DNA of 10,800 bases from Candidatus Hodarchaeota archaeon (GCA_016840025.1 JAEOTF010000179.1:1-10800); one strand, 5' to 3'; counted from the stretch's first letter, positions 1-6,606 are shown. Numbers and translations: made by a program. The notes: generated by a model not told the origin, from the sequence alone.

Positions 1-113
1 ACTTCTTCCTGTAATCGTGAAGTTTATAAATTTCCTAAATACTGAAAGATTAATCCACATATCGTTAATTTTCCGACACCCCAAAAATTCACGATATGTA
101 TGTGTAACCTTCA
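1..113 (+). repeat. Dispersed structured repeat, copy R1 (left end cut by window)
   Basis: This copy has a degenerate right arm (TTCCTGTAATCGTG, then TTTATAAATTTCCTAAATACTGAAAGATTAATCCACATATCG read in segments) and then a strong 43-nt hairpin at 57-99. The hairpin pairs ACATATCGT with ACGATATGT (9 bp), has a T/C mismatch, then pairs AATTTT with AAAATT (6 bp) around the loop CCGACACCCCA. It continues into the left arm of a further unit (TGTGTAACCTTCA), which fades out by about position 113. The same words recur near 1000, 2620-2780, 6536-6600 and 7940-8110. The window begins inside the element. Confidence 0.85.
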
Positions 114-161
114 AAATGGACTTTTTAACTGAAAATTGCATGATTCATCCTATAATTTCCA

Positions 162-190
162 TTGACTTCATACCTGTATTTTGCTAAATG
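162..190 (+). promoter_or_regulatory. Possible sigma-70-type promoter for the small membrane protein gene
   Basis: TTGACT at 162-167 is followed after 17 bp by TAAATG at 185-190, a weak -10. A separate TATAAT lies at 151-156 without a good -35 box. Either could drive the two small genes that follow repeat R1. This is motif reading only. Confidence 0.25.
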
Positions 191-232
191 TGAGGTAAGA
201 GAAAACAATCTCAGAACAATGAGGAGGTAAAC

Positions 233-502
233 ATGAGACTTAATCTAAAAGCTATTACCCTTACTGCAGGCATTATATGGGCATTAGCAATATTCTTAGT
301 AGGAATTATAAACATCATTTGGTCAGGATATGGTAATGCATTTTTACAAGTTATAGCTTCTTTATACCCTGGTTTTGATGCCGAACGTTCTATTGGCGAT
401 GTTATCGTTGGGACGGTATATGCTCTTGTTGACGGAGCTGCTTGTGGATTTGTCTTTGGCTGGCTTTACAACCTGTTTGTTGGTAAAAGAAGTACAACAT
501 AG
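233..502 (+). CDS. Small two-helix membrane protein, holin-like / DUF5676-like
   Basis: This is an 89-residue protein with two hydrophobic segments, about residues 9-28 and 57-82. The second reads IVGTVYALVDGAACGFVFGW and is followed by LYNLF and a basic tail. The N-terminal LNLKAITLTAGIIWALAIF and the YPGF...GxxxGxxYALxDG...GWLYN pattern match a widespread family of small bacterial inner-membrane proteins. Some databases label that family bacteriophage holin or DUF5676. No lysis genes are near, so a phage role is not supported here. The start is well set by GAGGAGGT at 221-228, four bases before the ATG. The two-CW gene follows 105 bp downstream on the same strand, and both may be co-transcribed. 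Function is unknown; family recognition is from memory. Confidence 0.75.
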   Translation: MRLNLKAITLTAGIIWALAIFLVGIINIIWSGYGNAFLQVIASLYPGFDAERSIGDVIVGTVYALVDGAACGFVFGWLYNLFVGKRSTT

Positions 503-607
503 TAGTTACATCCCTTATAATCTTCTTCGCTTATATGGTAATTCATATTTGCTGGAGACACCTGCACAATATGGTGAAAATTTAAGTTTATAAAGAAGGA
601 GTCATGC

Positions 608-835
608 ATGAAATGTTGGGAATTTATGAAATGTGGCAGAGAAAATGGAGGGGCAAAGGACAAAGAATTTGGTGTATGTCCAGCTTACCCAGACCATGGA
701 AAAAATTGTGTTCGTGTAGTAGGGACTTTATGTCATGGGAAGGTCCAAGGGTCTTTTGCTGCAAAACTTCATGACTGCATGAGATGTGACTTTTATAAAA
801 GCAAACATTACGACAAAACCTATAGAAAAAAGTAG
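608..835 (+). CDS. Two-CW-domain cysteine-rich small protein
   Basis: This 75-residue protein opens with MKCWEFMKCGRE and continues with GVCPAYPD, GTLCHGKVQGSFAAK and CMRCDFYK. It has seven cysteines (3, 9, 24, 34, 42, 57, 60). The layout is that of two-CW-domain proteins, small, probably metal-binding or redox-linked cytoplasmic modules found in many anaerobes; their biochemical role is not established. The second C-W pair of the family is altered here: Cys34 is followed by Val, not Trp. AAGGAG at 596-601 lies six bases before this ATG. An ATG at 604 is out of frame and too close to the Shine-Dalgarno sequence. No signal peptide or membrane segment is seen. It may share a transcript with the small membrane protein upstream. 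Confidence 0.85.
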   Translation: MKCWEFMKCGRENGGAKDKEFGVCPAYPDHGKNCVRVVGTLCHGKVQGSFAAKLHDCMRCDFYKSKHYDKTYRKK

Positions 836-936
836 TCCTATGTTACTATTAACTTAGACTTCAAATATTAAGTATGCTTCTTTTTACACATAACCCTTAA
901 ACCTATATCTCCAGACCCCCCTCAGATTGAAGAATT
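836..936. other. Gene-free stretch before repeat R2
   Basis: I see no gene, tRNA or convincing terminator here. The segment around 903-936 (TATATCTCCAGACCCCCC, then AGATTGAAGAATT) is weakly like the inter-unit hairpin of the dispersed repeat and may be a decayed extension of copy R2. Confidence 0.4.
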
Positions 937-1059
937 GTATGTGATATGTTCAGTTTTTGTCTTTTAAGATGGTTTGAACTCACATATTGAAGATATCTTC
1001 CTGATATCGTGATGTTTATAAATTCCCCAAATACTGAAAGATTGAACCACATATCGTTT
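937..1059 (+). repeat. Dispersed structured repeat, copy R2
   Basis: This is a nearly complete unit. The left arm is ATGTGATATGTTCAGTTTTTG. The central hairpin pairs GATATC with GATATC around TTCCT at 992-1008 and overlaps the 12-bp palindrome GAAGATATCTTC at 989-1000. The right arm is TTTATAAATTCCCC, AAATACTGAAAG and ATTGAACCACATATCG. The two arms are complementary to each other in patches (TTCAGT with ACTGAA, ATATGT-like with ACATAT), so the whole unit is an imperfect palindrome. It has the same orientation as the other copies and the genes. Confidence 0.9.
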
Positions 1060-1119
1060 ATTAAAGCTATTGGCATTAACGGAGATTAAGATATTTTATA
1101 ACTAATAAACCATTTTAAA

Positions 1120-1149
1120 TTGACAATAAAAATGCTTGTATGATTTAAT
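1120..1149 (+). promoter_or_regulatory. Predicted sigma-70-type promoter of the beta-helix lipoprotein gene
   Basis: A perfect TTGACA at 1120-1125 is followed after 18 bp by TTTAAT at 1144-1149, five of six matches to the -10 consensus. It lies after repeat R2 and gives a leader of about 150 nt before the start codon at 1308. It is the best-looking promoter in the window, but it rests on sequence alone. Confidence 0.45.
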
Positions 1150-1210
1150 TGATTACCTTATTCTGATAAACCACGGCGGAGGGTGAAGTTTTATTGGGGT
1201 GACAAAACAA

Positions 1211-1225
1211 ATTATGAATCATAAT
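1211..1225. promoter_or_regulatory. Operator-like palindrome in the leader
   Basis: ATTATGA and TCATAAT are perfect 7-bp inverted arms separated by one A. The site lies downstream of the predicted promoter, in the untranslated leader. It could bind a dimeric regulator or be chance in AT-rich DNA. No second copy was noticed in the window. Confidence 0.25.
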
Positions 1226-1307
1226 TTTCCTGTCCTTAAATTTTTCTCTTACTTCCTAAAGTATAAAGTCATTAAATTCAGGTGTTTTTATAAAGGAGGA
1301 TGATTCT

Positions 1308-2549
1308 ATGAGTAAGCTAACAAGAAATAAGGGGCTCGTTCTGAGCATACTTTTTTCTTTCGTCATGATTTTGTCAGTTTCGATGATTGGTTGTGGCGGA
1401 GGAGGAGGGGAAAAACCACCGGCAATGACCAGGTGTGTTGGAAATCCTCCACCACAAGATTGCTATACAACAATACAGTCAGCGATCGACGCATCAAATG
1501 CCGGAGACACCATCATCGTACATGCCGGGGATTACCAAGAGAACGTTGTAGTTGATAGAAAAATAGAATTAAAAACAGCAGGAGATGGAGATGTCACTAT
1601 ACAGGCTCAGGATGCATACCAAGATGTAATTACAATTGAAAGGAATGGCAGCAGTTCGATTATCACCGGTTTCAAAATATTCGGGGGTGATGATGGTATT
1701 ACTCTAAACCGGGCAGAAAGCTGTGTCATCTCCGGAAACATTGTGGAGCATCACCTTGAACATGGAATAGTTCTAAGTAAATCTCACCATAATGAGATAA
1801 CCAATAACACTGTATCAGGAGTCGGGGAGGGTCAGATTGTTGGAATCTGGCTTGATCATTCCAATAACAACACGATAACAATGAATGAAGTGCCGTATAA
1901 TAAACTAAATGGAATCGATCTTACTGCTTCTTCAGGTAACCATGTGATCGGCAACAGCATTTCATTCACCGATGGGGACGGAATCGGACTTGACTTTTCG
2001 AATGACAACAGAATAGCCGATAACAGTATAACGTACAGTAATGCTTCTGGGATTGCTATCGTACGGTCATCTCGTAACCGCATAACCGGGAACAAGATTT
2101 CAGATAATGAGGGTCCATTGGCTATAGGAATTATCCTTGTGGGTGCCAGTGGCGACGAATCAAACAACAATCTGATAGAGAACAACCAAGTGGAAAGAAT
2201 GAAAAAATTTGGAATTGTTCTCATTTACGCCGGAGATAATGAAATAATCCAAAACTGGATAGCTAACGCTCTTATAGATGGGATTGTCATGGACAACAAT
2301 ACGCTGAACACCATAATCACGGGGAACACAATAACCGAAAACGATGTGGGAATACATATTGTCTCTGAGGGGGCTGTGGGTAACACCGCCCACAACAACA
2401 ACATTCTGTCCAACAGTTCATGGGGAGTGAGCAATGATGCGACGGTGCAATTTGATGCTACGCTTAACTATTGGGGACCTGCAGGACCTGCCGGGCAAAC
2501 TTCTGGTGATGTTATCGTAGACCCATGGCTGACAAATCCGGTCCAGTAA
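1308..2549 (+). CDS. Right-handed beta-helix lipoprotein (NosD/PbH1-like)
   Basis: The product has 413 residues. A type II signal peptide ends in SVSMIG|C, so Cys29 is the likely lipidated residue, followed by a glycine-rich linker (residues 30-34). The mature part starts with the beta-helix entry pattern TIQSAIDASNAGDTIIVHAGDY (given in part: residues 55-75). It then has about ten parallel beta-helix rungs, each with N-x-I/V-x-x-N and DGIxL/GIxI turns (for example NNTITMNEV, NRIADNSI, NRITGNKI, NTIITGNTI). It closes with the LNYWG cap at residues 386-390. The fold is shared by NosD-type periplasmic proteins, pectate-lyase-like enzymes and surface adhesins. No catalytic residues are obvious, so binding or hydrolysis of a polysaccharide is inference. 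AAAGGAGG at 1292-1299, eight bases before the ATG, fixes the start. Its base composition is clearly richer in G+C (28/60 at 2041-2100) than the downstream block. Confidence 0.9.
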   Translation: MSKLTRNKGLVLSILFSFVMILSVSMIGCGGGGGEKPPAMTRCVGNPPPQDCYTTIQSAIDASNAGDTIIVHAGDYQENVVVDRKIELKTAGDGDVTIQAQDAYQDVITIERNGSSSIITGFKIFGGDDGITLNRAESCVISGNIVEHHLEHGIVLSKSHHNEITNNTVSGVGEGQIVGIWLDHSNNNTITMNEVPYNKLNGIDLTASSGNHVIGNSISFTDGDGIGLDFSNDNRIADNSITYSNASGIAIVRSSRNRITGNKISDNEGPLAIGIILVGASGDESNNNLIENNQVERMKKFGIVLIYAGDNEIIQNWIANALIDGIVMDNNTLNTIITGNTITENDVGIHIVSEGAVGNTAHNNNILSNSSWGVSNDATVQFDATLNYWGPAGPAGQTSGDVIVDPWLTNPVQ

Positions 2550-2573
2550 GTCCAAAATGTTAAGTTTTGGACT
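2549..2573 (+). terminator. Hairpin immediately after the lipoprotein stop codon
   Basis: AGTCCAAAA (2549-2557) pairs perfectly with TTTTGGACT (2565-2573) around a 7-nt loop. It starts at the last base of the stop codon. There is no T-tract after it, so it is not a standard intrinsic terminator. It could stabilise the 3' end or work as a weak terminator. The antisense strand likewise lacks a good U-run. Confidence 0.45.
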
Positions 2574-2608
2574 AACCTGATTGAACGACATTTGAATCTG
2601 CCTACAGA

Positions 2609-2780
2609 ACTGAAAGATTGAACCACATATCGTTACTTTCACGACCACCCTAAAATTCAACATATGATATCTTCAGTTTTGGCTTGTGAGGGGACTTGAC
2701 CTTAAATATTGAAGATATCTTCCTGATATCTTCAACTTTATTTATTCCCCAAATACTGAAAGATTGAACCATATATCGTT
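2609..2780 (+). repeat. Dispersed structured repeat, copy R3 (one and a third units)
   Basis: A partial right arm (ACTGAAAGATTGAACCACAT at 2609-2628) leads into a degenerate inter-unit hairpin. A complete unit follows at 2661-2780. The central hairpin here is the strongest of all copies: TTGAAGATATC pairs with GATATCTTCAA (11 bp) around TTCCT, at 2709-2735. The right-arm words ACTGAAAGATTGAACC recur 145 bp apart, so the element can form tandem units. Confidence 0.9.
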
Positions 2781-2793
2781 AATTCTATTGAGT

Positions 2794-2814
2794 AGGAATT
2801 TTAGGTAAATTCCT
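2794..2814 (+). other. Perfect 8-bp hairpin upstream of the heparinase-type gene
   Basis: AGGAATTT (2794-2801) pairs with AAATTCCT (2807-2814) around TAGGT. It lies between repeat R3 and the gene. No T-tract follows directly. It could be an operator or a transcript-end structure. Confidence 0.3.
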
Positions 2815-2824
2815 GTAGACTTCT

Positions 2825-2857
2825 TTCGGGCATTTTGTCCTATGATTCGGGCATTTT
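2825..2857. promoter_or_regulatory. Paired 12-bp direct repeats, 21 bp apart
   Basis: TTCGGGCATTTT occurs at 2825-2836 and again at 2846-2857. The 21-bp spacing equals two helical turns, which would place both on one face of the DNA, as in tandem activator sites. They lie about 130 bp before the start codon of the heparinase-type gene. They stand out because the surrounding DNA is very poor in G+C. Confidence 0.35.
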
Positions 2858-2982
2858 TACTTAAAGATATATCCTAATCGTATGGGATACATAGCAAGAA
2901 AGTTATAATAATTGAGAATAGTTTTTTGAAAAGATCAATTAGATTTTTAGTAATTTTATTACTAAGGAAAATATAAAGTTAT

Positions 2983-5106
2983 ATGAATAAATCATTTTCC
3001 TATTTTACTCGCCATAGAAAAAAACCATTAAGTTACCATTTTAATACAGCTAAAAGACTATTAAGCTACAATTGGTCTAAATATTGTGCATTAAAAGAAA
3101 ATTATATCTCTGATAAAGAATTACAATATTCTTTATCTATATATTATGATTCAAATGATAAAATTGCAAAATATTTTAGAACACGAGAGACTCCAAAATA
3201 TATTATTAATATTAAAAAGAAGAAAGAGTATATAGAAGCCACAAAATTCCTCTTTCCAAAAAAAATTGAATCAACTATAAATGAAGCTAATCAGATTTGC
3301 AGGCATACTTTTGATTTACTGGGCTTTGGACCTGTAGATTTGGGACCTAAAATTAACTGGCATCGTGATTTTAAATCAGGGTATGAATGGCCGAGAGTTT
3401 ATTATAAGGAAATTTACTACAATGATTATGAAAAAGGATATGATGTAAAAATTCCTCGTGAACTCTCTCGATATCAGCACCTTGTAACACTGGGAAAAGC
3501 CTATTGGTACACAGATGATGAAAAATATGCCCAGGAATTTGTAGATCAAATTAATGACTGGATAAAGGAAAATCCTCCTAAAATTGGAGTTAATTGGGAA
3601 TGTACTATGGATGTTGCAATAAGAGCAGTTAATTGGATATGGGGGTATTATTTCTTTAAGGATTCAAAATCTATAACTAATGAGTACCTTATTAAATTCT
3701 TAAAAAGTATTTTAATTCATGGGCGTCATATTAGAAGGAATTTAGAGTGGAATGAAAGAGTTACTTCAAACCATTATATTTCTGATCTCACTGGGCTTGT
3801 CTTCTTGGGGCTAATGTTTCCTGAATTTAAGGAGTCAAAGGAATGGTTAACATTTGGGACTGATGAATTACTAAAAGAGTTGAAGAAACAAGTATACGAC
3901 GATGGCATGGATTATGAGGCATCAACATCATACCATAGGTTAGTTCTTGAATTATATTATACAACTGTTCTTCTTTTACGACTTAATGGACATGAATGGC
4001 CCGCATGGTCATGGGAAAAAATTCATAATATGTTCAGATTTGTTAAAGGTATTATAAAGTCAAACGGGCAAATTCCTCAGATAGGAGATAATGACAGTGG
4101 GAGGCTACAAATTTTAGAAAGACAGGATGATTTATCACAGACATACTTGTTTCCTATAGCAGCTGTTCTTTTAAATGATCCTTCGTTCAAGTTTAATGAT
4201 ATTGATCTTTCTGAAGAAGCCTTGTGGCTTTTGGGACCACAAGGATACGAAGCTTATAAGTCGATGCCTGATAATGGGACTTTAGAAGATTTACCTTCCT
4301 GTCATTTTAAAGATAGTGGGTTATATATTATGAGATCAAAAGGTAGTTATTGTGTTATCTCTTGCGGTCCTAATGGACAGAATGGAAATGGCGGACATGC
4401 ACATAACGATCAACTTAGTTTCGAATTAAACATAAAAGGGAAAGATATCATAGTAGACCCTGGAACATATCTTTATACTGGTGATTATCGGATGAGGAAT
4501 CTATTCCGGAGCACTAAGTATCACAACACTATCGTAGTTGATGAAAAAGAGATAAATGATTTTAATCCACAAAGGCTTTTCCAGCTGAAAGATAATAGCC
4601 AAGCTCAAGTGAAATTATTCGGTAAGGAAGAATCTCAATATAAGTTCATTGGAGAACATTCAGGTTACAAGAGACTAAAGCACCCTGTACATCACAGAAG
4701 GCACGTTATATATGATGAAAATAATTTATATTGGGTCATTTTTGATTCTCTAACCGGACCAGATGGATTTAAACATCATTTTGATCAGTACTTTCATTTT
4801 GCTAGTCATTGCTACGTAGATAAGTTAGAAGAAAAAAGCACAGTTGACTATCAGGAAAATTTCAAGATTTTGTTTCAAGGACTGAAGTCATTAGATGTTA
4901 ATAAGGGATGGAAAATGTATAACATTCAAGTTAAAGGGATATTCTTAATGCTTTCAATTAGTTCAAATCATGATATTAGTATTCATTTAGAAGAGGGCTG
5001 GATATCTAAAGCTTATGGATTGAAGGAAAAGGCTCCTGTTTTAAAAATTTCATGTTTAGCACCCTGCCCAGTATATTTTTATACGATTATAAAAATAAGA
5101 AATTGA
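2983..5106 (+). CDS. Heparinase II/III family protein (polysaccharide lyase-like)
   Basis: The 707-residue length is normal for this family as found in exopolysaccharide clusters. The N-terminal half is an alpha-helical toroid with NHYISDLTGLVFLGL (from Asn263) and DGMDYEASTSYHR (residues 307-319). GDNDSGR follows at 368-374. The C-terminal beta-sandwich domain has NGGHAHNDQLSFEL (469-482), VDPGTY (491-496), RSTKYHNT (509-516) and a HPVHHRRHVIY segment (from His567). His264, Tyr317, His318 and His472/His474 are the likely active-site positions by family pattern. It probably cleaves an acidic or sulfated polysaccharide, or works in polymer maturation. There is no clear signal peptide, so export is uncertain. 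AAGGAAA at 2964-2970 lies 12 bases before the ATG. The 5' part is extremely AT-rich (9 G+C in 3121-3180). It is followed at once by a glycosyltransferase remnant. Confidence 0.9.
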   Translation: MNKSFSYFTRHRKKPLSYHFNTAKRLLSYNWSKYCALKENYISDKELQYSLSIYYDSNDKIAKYFRTRETPKYIINIKKKKEYIEATKFLFPKKIESTINEANQICRHTFDLLGFGPVDLGPKINWHRDFKSGYEWPRVYYKEIYYNDYEKGYDVKIPRELSRYQHLVTLGKAYWYTDDEKYAQEFVDQINDWIKENPPKIGVNWECTMDVAIRAVNWIWGYYFFKDSKSITNEYLIKFLKSILIHGRHIRRNLEWNERVTSNHYISDLTGLVFLGLMFPEFKESKEWLTFGTDELLKELKKQVYDDGMDYEASTSYHRLVLELYYTTVLLLRLNGHEWPAWSWEKIHNMFRFVKGIIKSNGQIPQIGDNDSGRLQILERQDDLSQTYLFPIAAVLLNDPSFKFNDIDLSEEALWLLGPQGYEAYKSMPDNGTLEDLPSCHFKDSGLYIMRSKGSYCVISCGPNGQNGNGGHAHNDQLSFELNIKGKDIIVDPGTYLYTGDYRMRNLFRSTKYHNTIVVDEKEINDFNPQRLFQLKDNSQAQVKLFGKEESQYKFIGEHSGYKRLKHPVHHRRHVIYDENNLYWVIFDSLTGPDGFKHHFDQYFHFASHCYVDKLEEKSTVDYQENFKILFQGLKSLDVNKGWKMYNIQVKGIFLMLSISSNHDISIHLEEGWISKAYGLKEKAPVLKISCLAPCPVYFYTIIKIRN

Positions 5107-5231
5107 AGGTTCTTATGACCGACGATAAATTGCGTTTCAAAATGGGTCAAGAAGCAAGAAAATTAGCAGAAACATTTACAATTGAGAAACAAATAAAACA
5201 CGTTTTCGAAATATATAATTCTTTAGATTAG
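5103..5231 (+). pseudogene. Orphan C-terminal tail of a GT4-type glycosyltransferase
   Basis: In a frame different from the upstream gene, the DNA reads LKVLMTDDKLRFKMGQ then EARKLAETFTIEKQIKHVF and EIYNSLD, ending at TAG 5229-5231. This is the typical last helix region of GT4 glycosyltransferases (pattern: LL-D-LR-KMG-ARK--E-F-----). Nothing of the catalytic domains is present upstream, because that DNA is the end of the heparinase-type gene. The family-like segment starts right at the heparinase stop codon, so most of a gene was lost by deletion. An ATG at 5115 could start a 38-residue peptide, but a function is unlikely. The tail does not resemble the C-terminus of the next glycosyltransferase, so it is not a local duplication of it. 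Confidence 0.75.
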
Positions 5232-5248
5232 TTAGATTATGTAGATAA

Positions 5249-6409
5249 ATGAGAAATAAAATATTGGTAATCGCTCAAGCATTTCCCCCGATAAGGGCCT
5301 CTAATGATAGGACCTATCATTTTTGCAGATATCTCCAAATGTATGGGTGGCAGCCTATTGTTGTTTCCCCTCGAACTCCAAGTAAATGGAACCTATACGA
5401 TTATACAATTCAAATCCCACCAGGCATTGAGATTCATGATGCCAAAGCATACCAGAATATCTGGGTTGCCAAATGCCGTTATTTATTAAGAGTTTTACCG
5501 GATAATAGTCTTTTCATGTTTACAAGTTATCTGAAAGGAGTTGAACTGCTTAGAAAGAAAAATGATGAGATACACTGTATTTATGCAACTAGTCCATCAT
5601 CGTCTGCTCTCTTTTCAGGATATTTTCTTTCGAAAAGGTTTGGAAAGCCACTCGTTCTTGACTTCAGAGATCCATTCTATGCCTCGGTTATTTATAAGAG
5701 CTTATACAGAAAAGTACTTAATGCAGCTCGGATCAATATTACAACCACTGAAGAATACAGAGATATATTAATACAGCAGGGATCTGATAGAGATAAAATA
5801 AAAATAATACCAAATGGTGCAGACGTAGAAGCGATCGAAACTATACGTAATAAAGGAATTATTAAATCTAAAGATTTTACTATAGTCTATGCAGGTATTT
5901 TAATTCGTCTATATAGGCTGAAGACACTTTTAAGGGCGATGGTTCAGTTAAGGTCTCTTAATATCCGCGTAGTGATTATTGGTAGAATAGGGAATGATAA
6001 CGAAGGATTAGTAGATTTTGCGAAGAAGCATGATCTTAGCAATGTTGAATTCCGTGGTCGTCTTAGCCAGGACGAAACGATTCAAGAACTTCTTAAAGCA
6101 ACAATTGCTTATAATGGAAGCGCACATAAAGGAGGTATCGGGGGTAAAATGTACGATTATATTGCGTGTGGACTTCCTATTATAGGATACAACCCAAAGG
6201 GATCAGCTACATCTTCTTTTATTGAGAAGTATGGTGTGGGATTGACGGATGATACAGAAGAAGGTTTTGTGAAAAGTCTTAAAATGCTTTATGACAATCC
6301 ATCAAGCATTGAATTTATGTCCAAGAATGCAATGAATATAGCTAAAAACTATAACCGTAAGGATCAAGCAAAAAACCTGTCAGATCTTTTAAATGATATT
6401 AAAGCATAA
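5249..6409 (+). CDS. Glycosyltransferase, GT4-type (GT-B fold)
   Basis: This 386-residue protein has the usual GT4 layout. The N-terminal Rossmann domain starts KILVIAQAFPPIRASNDRT with a following LQMYGWQPIVVSP. KPLVLDFRDPF sits at 133-143, the interdomain KIIPNGAD at 185-192, the second domain opens with IVYAGIL at 212-218, and the donor-site region has GGKMYDYIACGLPIIGY (298-314). It likely transfers a sugar from a nucleotide-sugar donor during surface polysaccharide synthesis at the cytoplasmic face. Sugar and acceptor cannot be told. The glutamates of the classical E-x7-E motif are not conserved after GLPII, as in several GT4 subfamilies. It starts 18 bp after the stop of the remnant upstream and has no recognisable ribosome-binding site, so it may have been translationally coupled to the lost gene. 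Confidence 0.9.
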   Translation: MRNKILVIAQAFPPIRASNDRTYHFCRYLQMYGWQPIVVSPRTPSKWNLYDYTIQIPPGIEIHDAKAYQNIWVAKCRYLLRVLPDNSLFMFTSYLKGVELLRKKNDEIHCIYATSPSSSALFSGYFLSKRFGKPLVLDFRDPFYASVIYKSLYRKVLNAARINITTTEEYRDILIQQGSDRDKIKIIPNGADVEAIETIRNKGIIKSKDFTIVYAGILIRLYRLKTLLRAMVQLRSLNIRVVIIGRIGNDNEGLVDFAKKHDLSNVEFRGRLSQDETIQELLKATIAYNGSAHKGGIGGKMYDYIACGLPIIGYNPKGSATSSFIEKYGVGLTDDTEEGFVKSLKMLYDNPSSIEFMSKNAMNIAKNYNRKDQAKNLSDLLNDIKA

Positions 6410-6422
6410 ATCGAAATTGAAA

Positions 6423-6482
6423 GTGAAAAACGAACAGCTTAAACAAGAGGTCAAGAAATTCTGGGAGCAAAAACCTTGCGGA
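6423..6482 (+). pseudogene. N-terminal fragment of a SAM-dependent methyltransferase
   Basis: Reading from a GTG at 6423, the frame gives KNEQLKQEVKKFWEQKPCG. The (E)VKxFWE-x-PCG stretch is the characteristic beginning of a group of class I methyltransferases common in polysaccharide clusters. The family sequence stops at PCG. The frame then runs on through unrelated DNA to TGA at 6546-6548, and no SAM-binding GxGxG motif is present. It sits 13 bp after the glycosyltransferase stop, as the next gene of the cluster would. Start choice is uncertain (TTG at 6417 is also possible). Confidence 0.7.
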
Positions 6483-6531
6483 AAATGCAATGGACGCCAT
6501 GCAAGATGGGGGAAATTTGATAATCAGGACA
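6472..6531 (+). pseudogene. Histidine kinase ATPase-domain fragment (N-box)
   Basis: In the frame one base over from the methyltransferase piece, the DNA reads NLAENAMDAMQDGGNLIIRT. This is the N-box signature of HATPase_c domains (consensus N-L--NA--AM--GG-L-I-T), where the first Asn of NA binds Mg-ATP. Nothing else of a kinase is present on either side. The reading frame continues into repeat R4 and stops at 6556-6558. The piece is about 20 residues, so chance resemblance is possible, but the ordered match of N, L, N, A, A, M, GG and I-x-T is hard to get by accident. Confidence 0.6.
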
Positions 6532-6532
6532 G

Positions 6533-6606
6533 CTCGATATCTTCCTGATATCGTGTAGTTTACTTATTCCCCAAAACCTTAAAGATTGAACCACATATCT
6601 TCAGTG
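6533..6606 (+). repeat. Dispersed structured repeat, copy R4 (right half only)
   Basis: The copy starts at GCTCGATATCTTCCTGATAT (central hairpin at 6536-6552) and has the right arm TTATTCCCC, AAAGATTGAACCACATATC. The left arm is missing; the histidine-kinase scrap sits there instead. At the 3' side the usual ACATATCGTTA is replaced by ACATATCTTCAGT, which looks like a jump from the right arm directly into the left-arm words ATATCTTCAGT seen in R3 at 2667-2677, skipping the inter-unit hairpin. Confidence 0.8.

Noticed and set aside
233..502. Phage holin as part of a lysis cassette
   Set aside because: No endolysin, spanin or structural phage gene is nearby. The family label is historic and the protein looks like an ordinary small membrane protein.
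1856..2663. Several minus-strand open frames over the beta-helix gene
   Set aside because: They overlap a well-supported gene, have no Shine-Dalgarno sequences, and encode low-complexity leucine/isoleucine-rich products typical of shadow frames. One runs into repeat R3.
937..2780. CRISPR array
   Set aside because: Repeat copies are hundreds to thousands of bases apart with genes between them, not short repeats with uniform spacers.
2904..2909. TATAAT as the promoter -10 box of the heparinase-type gene
   Set aside because: No acceptable -35 box lies 15-19 bp upstream, and such hexamers are common by chance in DNA this AT-rich.
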